64,000 bases of DNA. Origin: Cordilura impudica. Taxonomy: Eukaryota; Arthropoda; Insecta; Diptera; Scathophagidae. The translations under genes and the position numbers were made by a program. Each line of letters opens with the position of its first letter. Within the stretch, counting starts at the first letter, position 1. The notes under the pieces are model-generated. The model saw only the letters and a list, made by a program, of their open reading frames with translations. It had not been told where the DNA came from and made no database searches. The DNA lies in NCBI GenBank assembly GCA_963682025.1, contig OY821520.1, positions 183,639,036 through 183,703,035 of the forward strand, given 5' to 3'. Shown piece by piece: positions 47,590 through 57,625 of this stretch.

Positions 47590-47960
47590 TCGATATTTTC
47601 CTTTTATGGTGCGGACCACATTAAACGAAACAAAACAGGATAATTTAATACTCGCAAGAGAGTTTAAAAATGTCCAAAAATGCCACTTAAAAGGGTCAGT
47701 AACAAGATGAAAGTAAAACTATGTGCCTGAAGTGTTTCCCGACGAGCAATTAAGGCTGATCTTGGTTGTTATCGTCCTGTGAGGAAACCACTGATATCAG
47801 AGAAAAATCCTCTGTCCAGCATTAATCTTGCTATAGCTCACATGAACTGGATTTGGAATACTGTTGGTGAATAGTGTTGCCGAAAAAATTTATTATTTAA
47901 GCGACCATAAAATTTGCCGATACCCACAAAGGACCAAACGATTTGGAGGTTTTGCTATAA
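47590..47960 (+). pseudogene. Tc1-like transposase fragment (N-terminal/middle)
   Basis: The frame at about 47735-47870 reads SRRAIKADLGCYRPVRKPLI then SEKNPLSSINLAIAHMNW, matching the Tc1 linker between the second helix-turn-helix and the catalytic core (R.VRRPL.S..N...R..FA..H..W). Upstream RTLNETKQDNLILAREF is less certain. The catalytic part is not recognisable. A short dead fragment. Confidence 0.65.
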
Positions 47961-48699
47961 TAACCTAATATAATCCTTCGGTATAAGAATCATTAACCCC
48001 CAAGACCATGACCATCATTTATACCACAGTGTTATTATATAGTATATGTTTCCATTATTTTTTCAACAGCATAAAAATTAAAGTTTCAAGTTTCGTAATT
48101 TTTTTCTGAAGTTGAATGTTTAAATTAATAAAAGAGTTTTTAATTTTATGAAAAAATTTTTTGGAATTCACCGTCCAAGTTGTCAAAAATATATTTTGTT
48201 AAAAGTTTCTATTGTATTTTCAATAGATATAATATATATATATATAAAACCAATTTTAAAAGTAAATTTAATTATAATTTATATTGGACATAACTTAATT
48301 AGCCACACTCACACTATATTTGCTATTGTTTAAAATAATATTATGGGGTAAATAATTAATATAATAATTACACTGACAACGTAGCGGGTGTACTGGGTAT
48401 TAAGAGTAGAAATCAAAAAATTCCTTGCAGATTGTAAAATTCAAGATTCTGATGTTATAGAAACTAAAGACGCTTCACAAGCGATATTTCTCACATGCAC
48501 AAAATTCTCGGAAAACGGCAAGTTCACGAAAAGTAAATCATTTTAATACTATACCAAGAATCACTTTAAAAACATTATTAAGCAGAACATAATTCTCTAT
48601 TTGAATACAATGTACTAATTCAATATATGTGTTTTTGACAGAACAATTTTAATATATTAAATCATTTTTAAACACTTTCTTCTCACTCATACTCTCTGT
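47961..48699. other. No recognised gene
   Basis: AT-rich with a (TA)n tract at about 48230-48245; nothing recognised. Confidence 0.4.
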
Positions 48700-49165
48700 C
48701 TGTATGTCTGTCTGTCGTGGGTCAACCCCATTCCCCCTTATCTAATTGATCTGAAACTTGGCCCATAGTCTTTTTGTGACTACAGATTAATTCACGGAGT
48801 GATTTAAAACCCATTTTCCCGTATCCGATCGGTCTGAAACTTGGTCGATAGACTTGCTGTGAAAACAGATTAACTTTGACATAGTCGCGCACAGTCACGC
48901 ATAGTCACGGAGAGATTAAAACCTCACTTCCCCTCATCCCATCGATCTGAAACTTTGTCCATAGACTTGTTGTGGCCAAGGATTAATTTTAAGATAGTCA
49001 CACACAGTCACACATGCTCACGCACAGTCACAATGTGATTAGAACCCCATTTTCCCTCATTCGATCGATCGGAAACTTTGTCCATAGACTTGTTGTGACC
49101 AAAGATTAATTTTAAAATAGTCGCGCAAAGGCACGCACAGTCACGAAGAGATTCAAAACCATATG
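48700..49165. repeat. Tandem repeat, ~85-125-bp units, four copies
   Basis: Units start at about 48725, 48808, 48921 and 49045 with ACCCCATTTTCCCTCAT-like text, then GATCTGAAACTTTGTCCATA, GACTTGTTGTG and GATTAATTTTAA. The longer units add nested CGCACAGTCACG decamers. The GC content is clearly higher than the surroundings. No coding frame. Confidence 0.85.
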
Positions 49166-49624
49166 CATAAGCAAAGAAATAGTTTTAATAAAGACTTTGT
49201 TTTATTGGTTAGATTATTGTAATAATTATTATTTGATAATAATAATTTCATAATAATATTCGACTAGAGAATATATTGTTAAACTGAAGAGAAAATGGTA
49301 TTGAAAGTGTCTATCGACAACCTTGTAAATGAATATGAACAAGAAGATTTAAAGTATTTAATTTTCAGACACTTTTCTATCACCTTAGAAGGATAGAATA
49401 GTACTTCAACTTCTATTCTAAAATCTGAGCCACGGTTTTGCGAAAAGAGAGGCTGCAAAATTGTTGTTATCTTGTAATTCTAATTACTAAGAGTTAATCT
49501 TGTCAACATAATTGACAAATAATAAATAAATTAAATAATGACAATAAAAAAGAATCCACATAATATGAACTTGCTCAATCGTATAGTCTTCAATAAAAAA
49601 AAGTCAAAAAATAACTTTCAACAT
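49166..49624. other. No recognised gene
   Basis: AT-rich spacer, nothing recognised. Confidence 0.4.
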
Positions 49625-49960
49625 TTTATTACATCCTCCACACCACTTTGTAGAGTGTATAGAACAGTTTGTCATTCCATTTGTTACACATCGAAAAATT
49701 TTTTGCGACTCCAGAAAGTATATACTTGATACTGATAAAAACTCGAGTCGATGTACTGATTCCGTTCGTCTGCTTAAATCTCGTCCATCCACAAAATGAA
49801 TCATTTACTTGGTTAAGGTTAAGATAATATTGTTTGCCACTGTTTGCACCAAAGTGGTATTGGTGAAGAATGACGTACGAAAATGTAAAGATAGTCCGAT
49901 AACATTTCATTTCCAAAGTTAAAAATGGTGGAAATGTTTACACATAACAGAACTAGTGCA
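49625..49960 (+). repeat. Helentron-like repeat family D2, decayed
   Basis: 5' end CATCCTCCACACCACTTTGT, AGTTTGTCATTCCATTTGTT, ACTCGAGTCGATGTACTGAT and GGTTAAGATAATATTGTTTG (shared with 44255-44275). 3' end not visible. Confidence 0.65.
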
Positions 49961-50072
49961 TAAAGATATGTATCAGCGATGTATACACATTTTTGATTGC
50001 TTGTTGCTTTTGGTTTGTCCTTTCGTTTTTACATGTAAGCGCATGGTTTATCGGATGAGAGTATGAGACTAA

Positions 50073-50409
50073 AGGTGGAAGCACACATCATGCGTTTCGT
50101 CGGCCACGGTAAGTTACATAGCACGCATTATACACTCATATTATTTTTCTCTAATTATTTTTCATACACACATTTATTTTTTTATTTTTTTCTAATAGAT
50201 TTTCAATCATACTTTCAGAAAGTTATCTAACTGAATAGCTGCCAAAAGCCATCAACACGTGAAAAAGTTGAAAGTTGGTGAACTTTTGTCCGCACACGTT
50301 TTGTACACTTTTTTATGTAACTCACTCTATGAAAATACACTATTTCAACTTTTTTGACAGTAGTCTAAAACGCGTAGAAGCGTATAACGCGTGTTGTGTA
50401 CCTTCACCT
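50073..50409. mobile_element. MITE with TAA duplication
   Basis: Left end AGGTGGAAGCACACATCATG; right end as reverse complement AGGTGAAGGTACACAACACG. TAA stands on both sides (50070-50072, 50410-50412). 337 bp, no ORF. The 3-bp TAA duplication fits PIF/Harbinger-type MITEs (inference). Confidence 0.75.
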
Positions 50410-50504
50410 TAAGAAGGTTATGCTCTTACTCTCCTTAAACGTTCACACATACAAGAAAAAAAAAAGTAGTAAGAAAATTACAGTCGGTCTTTACGACTAT
50501 AGTA

Positions 50505-53116
50505 TAGGGGGAGCAACCTTTTTAATCAATGAGCCAATTAAAATTTTAAAATATTTTGGCGGGCCGCACATAAAGTAACACTTATTAATAATTTACAACA
50601 CTTTATTTATAGTAAACATTAGAATAAAAAAATATAAAAAATAGTAAAGATTTCATATATAAATTTTTATGCAAAATAAAAACAAATAAGAAAAGAACAA
50701 TGAAACGAATTTACTTGAAATTTTTAATGAGAAATTTGGCACTGTTTTTTCGATACAAGCTGATCAATATCAGCCGGAATTGATGAGATAGCTACACGTA
50801 CGCAGCTTTCTAATCGTGCATCACTCAGTCTTGATCGATGGTCATTTTTGATTAATTTCATGGTTGAAAATAATTGTTCGCAAACATACATACGTACTTC
50901 CGAACAGAGACATCATTTGCTTTGCATTTTTCGTCAAAAGCGGAAATTTCTCAGGGCTCACAGACGATTTATAAAAATTTTCGAAGTTTGCTGAGAAAAA
51001 TATATTTTTTAAATCGGTATTATTCTGCATATCAATCACTTCCATTTGTAAGTCTTCGGGAACTGTCTCCACATCGATATTAAAAGGCGAGGAAAACATT
51101 TTCATGGAAACCACTGTCCTCTCAGTTTTGAACATTTGGACTCGTAATTGAAATTCGTTGATTAAAATGTCTACATATTGCGCGTATTTTTGAGAAGCAG
51201 TAACGTTTTCTTTTTCTAAATGTGGAAAGTGAGACACATTGATCTGCAAAAGATGTTGTTTCCACAATTTTAATTTGCGCTCAAAGCCCTGAATTTTATT
51301 ATACAAATTGTAAATGAACCGTCCTTTGCCTTGAAGTTCCACATTAAGATCATCGAGGTGCTGAGTCATGTCGATAAGGAACGCAAAATCGCACATCCAT
51401 TATTTATTGCCAAAATGAGGAAAGGCATATCCCTTCATATCCACGAACAATTGTATTTCGCTTTTTAAGTTGTATACTCTTTTTAGCATTGCACCTCTAC
51501 TAAGCCAACGTACTTCGGTATTAAAAACCACGTCGCCATTTTCAGTTTCTAAATCTTTCAGGAATTCTTTAAATTCACGGTGATTTAACGCGCGCGACTT
51601 TATAAGATTGATTAGTTTAATTATTGGTACTGTGACATTTGGCAAACTCAGTCTTTTCACACACAAAGTTGCCTGTGACCTTCTGAATGTCTTGAAATAG
51701 CCTTCCCGATACTCCTACCTCCATGCTTGACATTGCTCCTACTCCATCTGTCGATATACCAATAATCTTTTCTAATGAAATTGAAAAATTTTCCAACACA
51801 GACTTTAGTTCATCGGTTGTAGTCCCCTGCATTGGAATCAGTGAACACAATTCTTCGGTAATATTAAATTGGGTGTCAATACCACGTAAAAATATAGCCA
51901 GTTGTGCTGTATCGCTAATATCGCAACTCTCATCAAGTGCCAAAGAACAATATTCGAATTTTGCAATGCGTTCACGAAGCGTTGTTGCTATGTTCTCGGA
52001 CAAGTCTTCAATTCTCCTTGCAATGGTGAATCTTGATAAAATAATGTTCGAAATAATATTTATTTTATCAGGAAATGCTATTTCTGCAATAGCAGTCAGA
52101 CATTCTTTTATCATCTCTCCATCCGCAAAGGTTTTCATTTTTTTTGCCAGTATTTGACTGACAACAAAACTAGCCTTTATAAAATAGCTTGATTTTTAAA
52201 AACAGCGTGTTGGTTTCCCAAGTTTTTCTCCATTTGATTAAACTTATCTATCCGGAGTTGTCCTGTTAAGTTTTTATATTGTTGTTCATGTTTTGTATCG
52301 TAATGCCTTTTTATGTTATATTCTTTTAATCCCGACACAGTCTCTGAGCATACAGCATACAGCATACAGCTTTATCTTTGACGAAAGTGAAAAAATAATC
52401 AAATTTCCACTTTTCTTGGAAATGCCTGCGCTCATCTGCAACGTTCCGTTTTTTTTGTTTGCTTTTCCGACATGCTATTATGGATTGCAATAATATTGCA
52501 CTAACGTCTTTCAACAAACACAAGAATTGCTAAAATTGCTAGTTACCAGCTTAAGACCACTATCAAACTTTGTAATACTACCTGTCAAAAATTCGAGTAT
52601 TTTTTTAGTTTCGAAGTCTGACGGTTTTTTAATTTTTAGAGACATTTCTAAAAACTTGTCATTTTCATCGGACCAGAGTTGTTTTTTTTTTTGGTAGTAT
52701 TAAAAAAAGGTAAACAAAAACAAAGAAAGTGGAAATAAAATATAAATTTCAAAATAAATTTGTTTGTTATTCTTAGTTTTGAATCTAAACATCTGTTTTC
52801 ATAAGACTTGAGTGTGATGGTGTAAATGGCCTAAGTGTGCAGAAATAATGTCGGTACGACCTTGTGACAGTCCGGTGAATTTCATCGGATTTTTATGTCG
52901 GAAAATCATACGACTGAGTGGTATCATGTAAATTGGCCTTTACCAGCCTGACTGCTTGTGTGACATAAGCAACACAAACAAGCTCAGAAGCGGTGCGTTC
53001 GTATTGCATGTTTGAACAATCTCCGACAAGTGAAAGTCGATAAAATAAATTAAATTTTATAAATGCTTGGCGGCACGCATAAACATGTTTAACGGGCCGC
53101 GTTTTGCTCATCCCTG
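50505..53116 (-). mobile_element. hAT element (ZBED/GTF2IRD2-like), 2.6 kb
   Basis: Ends: left TAGGGGGAGCAACC, right as reverse complement CAGGGATGAGCAAAAC, both followed inward by text with GGCGGGCCGCAC or ACGCGGCCCGTT. Near-matching flanks GACTATAG (50495-50502) and GACTATAC (53117-53124) agree with an 8-bp hAT duplication. The target is the 3' palindrome of a mini-me copy. The element contains the broken transposase at 50724-52523. Confidence 0.8.
50724..52523 (-). pseudogene. hAT transposase, broken (BED finger, DDE core, C-terminal dimer domain)
   Basis: Order on minus: BED-type finger (RRHFQEKWKFDYFF; CSETVSGLKEYNIKRHYDTK), linker SSYFIKASFVVSQILAKKMK, the core with LALDESCDISDTAQLAIFLR (first acidic residue) and IIGISTDGVGAMSS (second), RALNHREFKEFLKDLE, TEVRWLSRGAMLKRVYNL, DFAFLIDMTQHLDDLNVELQ, and the C-terminal CEQLFSTMKLIKND then RLSDARLESCVRVA. 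Damage: frame changes near 52345, 52190, 51650 and 50890, and stop TAA just before 51400. Text is closest to the GTF2IRD2/FAM200/ZBED-type hAT proteins (from memory). The whole domain set is present, so the copy died after insertion. Confidence 0.85.
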
Positions 53117-54530
53117 GACTATACGATACCATATACCATGCGTTTAGAGACCCTATCACTAAGGTCCAACTAATTATATATATAAAATAAGCATAAACCA
53201 AATTTGATTGTCATTGTTACTAACTTGTTTGCCTTCGGATATGAAAAAGTTCATATTGGATGCAATATATATATGGGAACTATGTCGAAAAATGGAACGA
53301 TCCTGATCACTTATTTCTTGAAAAAAACAGATACAATCAAATTTGAAAAAAATGTGTGCCATATTTTTGTTTATTGATCGATTCAAGATCGGGAATCAGC
53401 TTTATATAGAGGCTTTGATTAAGTATTTTCATATATGATGAATTTCATTTAAAAATCAAGATAAAACTGAAATTTTGAACCCGACCACCTCAGATATCGA
53501 TGAAATTTTGTTCATAGCTAAATTTGATCAATACAAACAAACCCGCATTTTTAGAAATGACTGTTTTGCGATTTTTTGGGCGTGGCACAGTGGGAAAGTG
53601 TTCGAAAAAACGCGAAAATGGTCGAAAAGTGCTCCATTTAAAATGCAATAACTCAGAATCGGCTGAACCGATTTCCATGATCTTGGTATCATTAAAAAGA
53701 TATTTTAACGGGCTTTATGACACGTTTGAAAAAAAAAAAAATAAAAATACACTGTAAAAAATTTTATAACAAAAAGAAAATTTTAAATAACGGAAAAACC
53801 AAAAAGATCAAGGGTTTTTTTACAGTGTATTATTTTTTTAGAAAGGTTTATCCTTCACCTATACCATATCCAAAAAGTGAAATGGGTTCTTTTTTAGTTT
53901 TTTTTATATAATTTTTTAAGTAGTGTCACTTCTAGTAATTGCCCTTATATTTTATATTTACAGGTAAAATAACACAGTACAACACATGATTTGCCAACTC
54001 AATTCGCTTTTATTCGCAATTGAGTAAAGGTATAAATTTCAAAAATTTACTCTACATATGCACAACATTCTTCGAAAAAACGCTCGATCATATTTTTTAT
54101 GATTCTCAGAATTAACAAAACGGAATAAACAAAGGGTTATTTAATTTTTATGATTGCGTAAGCAAAGTAATTTTTAATTATTTGGGTTTTTCAGTTGGCT
54201 ACCTGTGTGACTTTTTTACAGAAATTCAACCCACATTTAAGGGTGGTCATTATTCGGAAAATTTAAAACTCACACATGGTGAATCAGGTATATAGCCACC
54301 GTAAAAAAATATGCACCCATTTATAAGTACCTGTCAGTAAACTAGTGAACAATACACAGTATAAATAGGAGTGCATTGATCGATTTTACTCATTCAACAA
54401 GTGTCGACGAACGCGAAAATTACAAGTCCATATTTTAAAACTGCAACGTACCGAAATTCATAATTATAAACAGTTTCGAGAAGCGAAGATATCCCATTAC
54501 AATTTTTACGCATATATTTTAAAAATTTGA

Positions 54531-55800
54531 GTGAATATGAATTCAAACAATAAGTACAGATGCATAAAAATATCTAATAAGTGTTGGGCTTCGCTTCGTA
54601 AAATAAGTGAGAACGAGGCTGCAAATATAATTGAGTATTTTCCAGCTGTCGCCAACATTCATTGTAGCCGTATTTGCGAAACTTGCCGGAATACACTGAG
54701 AAAAGCGCGCAGTCGTAATGAATCCAACGTGGAGCAGATTGAAGTCTCAAATTATTTACCAATAACGCCCAGCGATGAAATTAGCGAAGAATTGAATGAA
54801 CTTCCAACTTGTACCAGCCGTAATGCAAACATCGAAAGCAATGAACTCAAACCAAATGACGGCTCTTAAAAGGAAATATATCAAACGAGATGCATACAGA
54901 AATAGAAAATCAGTGGAAATTTTGGAAAATATAGCAGATTCACTTGGAGCTGATCCATTATCTGATTTGTCAGCGCAACTTGAAAACGTCAAAGCCATTT
55001 ACGAAGAAATTTTGCAAAACATCAAATATCAAATAGAGAACAGCTCAAATCTTTTGGAAAAGCAAAAACTTTTATCTCTCTTACCAATCAATATGAGTCA
55101 CGCAGAAATTAAAGATCGTTTTGGGGATGATATATCTCACGATTTTATCAAAAAAAGTAAAGATATCCAAAGGAATAAAACGAAGTTTGCAGATATCAAT
55201 CTTTTAAAAATGAGCAGACGTAGGTTACCAACCGAAACTCTAAGCACAGTCAAATTATTTTATGAAGATGATGAAATTAGCCGAATGATGCCAGGATCGC
55301 AAGATTCAATTACTATTAAACAAGGAAACTTACGTGAAAAAGTTCAAAAAAGACTGATGTTATCTTCACTACGCGAATCTTACTACGAATTTAAAAAAAC
55401 ATCCCTTGGCCAAAGTTGGTTTTACAAAATTTACAATGTTAAGGCCAAAAAATTGTATGAAACTTGGAGTTGGAAACCAGCAAAATATCTGTGTATGCAC
55501 ATTGCATCAGAATATGAAATTGATGTTTGAAAAAAGTCGCTTAAAATCATTTTGTTTTGAAGGAGAGTGCACATTTACCGACTACAAAGATGTTCTCAAA
55601 TTCGTTGATTGTAATGGTGACATACAAAAAAGCGAGTGTGCGTTTCAATGTGTGGTCACTGCTTCAAAAATTTAAATAATCTAAAAACGCATATGCTAAA
55701 ACATTTTGAAAATAACCAAACTGAAGAAATAATATACAAAAAGTGGAATACAACGATTAGATGTGTTGTGGAAACGTTAACCACCAACCGAGAATCATTT
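54531..55800 (+). pseudogene. Transposase-like protein, copy B (N-terminal half)
   Basis: From ATG 54531: YRCIKISNKCWASLRKIS, then the zinc-knuckle-like HCSRICETCRNTLRKARS. A frame change near 54855 leads to RKYIKRDAYRNRKSVEILEN and a helical/coiled region (ENVKAIYEEILQNIKYQIEN), then LLSLLPINMSHAEIKDRFG and PTETLSTVKLFYEDDEISRM. A second frame change near 55405 leads to GFTKFTMLRPKNC and NICVCTLHQNMKLM, the conserved Cys/His block of this family. A third near 55640 leads to QC..CFKNLNNLKTHMLKH, then KKWNTTIRCVVETLTTNRES. The protein is cut at about 55800 by the Penelope-like insertion, and the catalytic half seen in copy C is absent. A TIR element and related copies at 0.4 and 63.5 kb support a transposon protein. 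Confidence 0.75.
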
Positions 55801-56302
55801 GGCAAATAATAAATTTTACAGCCTCTCTTACATACCAAAACTCACTGAGAGAAGCCAAATGAAAGAAATAATAAAAGATGACACAGTATCATTAGCATAT
55901 AAACCAAACAAAACAATTTGTAGCCTGTTTACACAAACAAAAACTAAAATAGAAAAAACAGATCAGAGCAATGTTGTATACGAAATCCAATGTATAGGCA
56001 ATGCAAACGAAACTTGCGGTAAAGTTTACGTCGGAACAACAAAACGAAATTTAGCAACAAGAATTAGCGAACACGAAGCAGATATTAAGAAAAATAAATA
56101 CACAACCGCGCTAGCACAACACTGCATTGAAACAAAACATGTAGCGGATCTAAGTAATGTAAAGATATTAGACAAGGAGAGAAAGGAAAATAAGAGATAC
56201 ACTTTAGAGAGTTTGAGAATTCAACAAAGACAACTTCGTGCAATAAATACAAAAAGTGACAAAGATCAAACCAACGCAAATTACACCATAGCAATAGTTT
56301 AA
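55800..56302 (+). pseudogene. Penelope GIY-YIG endonuclease domain (partial ORF)
   Basis: An uninterrupted frame ends in TAG/TAA at 56300-56302. It reads FYSLSYIPKLTERSQMKEII, LAYKPNKTICSLFTQTKTKI, SNVVYEIQCIGN, then KVYVGTTKRNLATRISEHEA (the YVG half of the GIY-YIG motif and the catalytic Arg region), TALAQHCIETKH and ILDKERKENKRYTLESLRI with the conserved Glu. In Penelope-like elements this nuclease nicks target DNA for reverse transcription. The N-terminal reverse transcriptase is missing by 5' truncation, so the ORF has no true start. Confidence 0.9.
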
Positions 56303-56572
56303 TTTAGTTTAAGTTCAACTGTGATACTAACATTAAGAAAAAGTTTAATCTGTGATATTTTATTTTATATTTATTTATTTTTAATAATTGTGTGTTTAAT
56401 GTCGTGCTGTTTACTCGTATTTTACCACATACTTAAAAGTTTTTAAATGTAAAACTGACAAAAAAGATTATATGTAAGTTGAATTTTATTACTTGATGTT
56501 ATGTTTTCCCTTGTTGTTATTAAATTGTATTATTCTTATTGTTATGAAAAATTGCCAGATTCAATAAACCAA

Positions 56573-56615
56573 AATCCCTGAAGATGTTGGAATAATCCCA
56601 ACGAAACGTCGGATT
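56573..56615 (+). ncRNA. Hammerhead ribozyme motif in Penelope 3' region
   Basis: All core parts are present in order: stem I AATCC (56573-56577) with GGATT (56611-56615); CTGAAGA (56578-56584); stem II GTTGG (56586-56590) with CCAAC (56598-56602) and loop AATAATC; GAA (56603-56605); ACGT (56606-56609), a self-complementary stem III; then C56610 as the expected cleavage nucleotide. The minimal stem III suggests activity as a dimer, as known for Penelope-like elements. Confidence 0.88.
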
Positions 56616-57625
56616 GAAAAAATGGAATAATCTTTTATTTGCATTTGAAACCCATGACCTTGAAAGCCTGATTAGAGTAATTTCTACTTTAAAACATCTT
56701 TAATAAAAACTCAAAAAAGGTCGATTAGAATTTTATAATTAATATAAATAATTGTTGATGGTTTTATATTTGTAAACATTTAAAAAATGTTAGAATTGTT
56801 GAACTATTTTGTAAATGTGTAAGAATGTGAGCTGATATTTTCGCTGTTATTCGAATTATTTCAAAAACTTTCGGTACATATTACTAGAAGTGACACTACT
56901 TAAAAAATTATATAAAAAAAAACTAAAAAAGAACCCATTTTACTTTTTGGATATGGTATAGGTGAAGGATAAACCTTTCTAAAAAAATAATACACTGTAA
57001 AAAATCCCTTGATCTTTTTGGTTTTTTCGTTATTTAAAATTTTCTTTTTGTTATAAAATTTTTTACAGTGTATTTTTATTTTTTTTTCAAACGTGTCATA
57101 AAGCCTGTTAAAGTATCTTTTTAATGATACCAAGATCATGGAAATCGGTTCAGCCGATTTTGAGTTATTGCATTTTAAATGGAGCACTTTTCGACCATTT
57201 TCGCGTTTTTTCGAAAACTTTCCCACTGTGCCACGCCCAAAAAATCGCAAAACAGTCATTTATAAAAATGAAGGTTTGTTTGTATTGATCAAATTTAGCT
57301 ATGAACAAAATTTCATCGATATCTGAGGGGGTCGGGTTCAATGCATCTCGATTTTTACATGAAATTCATCATATGGTTTATTTTTTGGCGTAATAAACAT
57401 ATACAAACCGAATTTGACTGAGATCTATATGATAATTTGGATATTATGGCAATTTAAGTCGATCTCACAGGGTCCACCGATTTTGACCAATTTTTACAGC
57501 GTTCATCCTATGGCCGATAAAAGCCTATATACTAAATTTCATCAAAATATGTTCATACTTGCGACCTGTTGTTTGATTACATTGTTTACATGGACTCAGA
57601 AAGTGGGTGCTTTCAATAATTGCTA

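Larger units (their letters stand above)
55800..56640 (+). mobile_element. Penelope-like retroelement, 5'-truncated
   Basis: Starts where the transposase-like frame of element B stops. Contains the C-terminal GIY-YIG endonuclease frame (55800-56302), a 3' non-coding part with AATAAA at 56563-56568, and a hammerhead fold at 56573-56615. No reverse transcriptase domain remains. The 3' limit is uncertain (56640-56700). Confidence 0.8.
53437..57370. mobile_element. Element B: ~500-bp TIRs with transposase-like gene
   Basis: The left arm (53437-53939) and right arm (56881-57370) are inverted copies over nearly their whole length: GATGAATTTCAT at the tip, TTGAACCCGACC, ATATCGATGAAATTTTGTTC, GGGCGTGGCACAGTGGGAAA, inner tip TCACTTCTAGTAA. 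ATAT flanks at 53433-53436 and 57371-57374 suggest a 4-bp duplication. Between the arms lie the broken N-terminal half of the transposase-like protein and a Penelope-like insertion. The family behaves as a TIR DNA transposon; the superfamily is not recognised. Confidence 0.85.
50455..57625 (-). repeat. mini-me-like repeat split by two transposons
   Basis: Three colinear pieces of one inverted family M copy: 50455-50502 (AGTAAGAAAATTACAGTCGG, 3' end), 53117-53436 (ACCATGCGTTTAGAGACC to CGGGAATCAGCTTTATATAG) and 57371-57625 (AAACATATACAAACCGAATT to GGACTCAGAAAGTGGGTGC). The gaps are a hAT element and element B. Joining the pieces restores the usual order of the family. Confidence 0.8.

Noticed and set aside
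50874..52157. Plus-strand frames over the hAT region
   Set aside because: Antisense shadows of the minus-strand transposase.
53490..53757. Frames repeated at 53.5-53.9 and 56.9-57.3 kb
   Set aside because: They are the inverted-repeat arms of element B, not genes.
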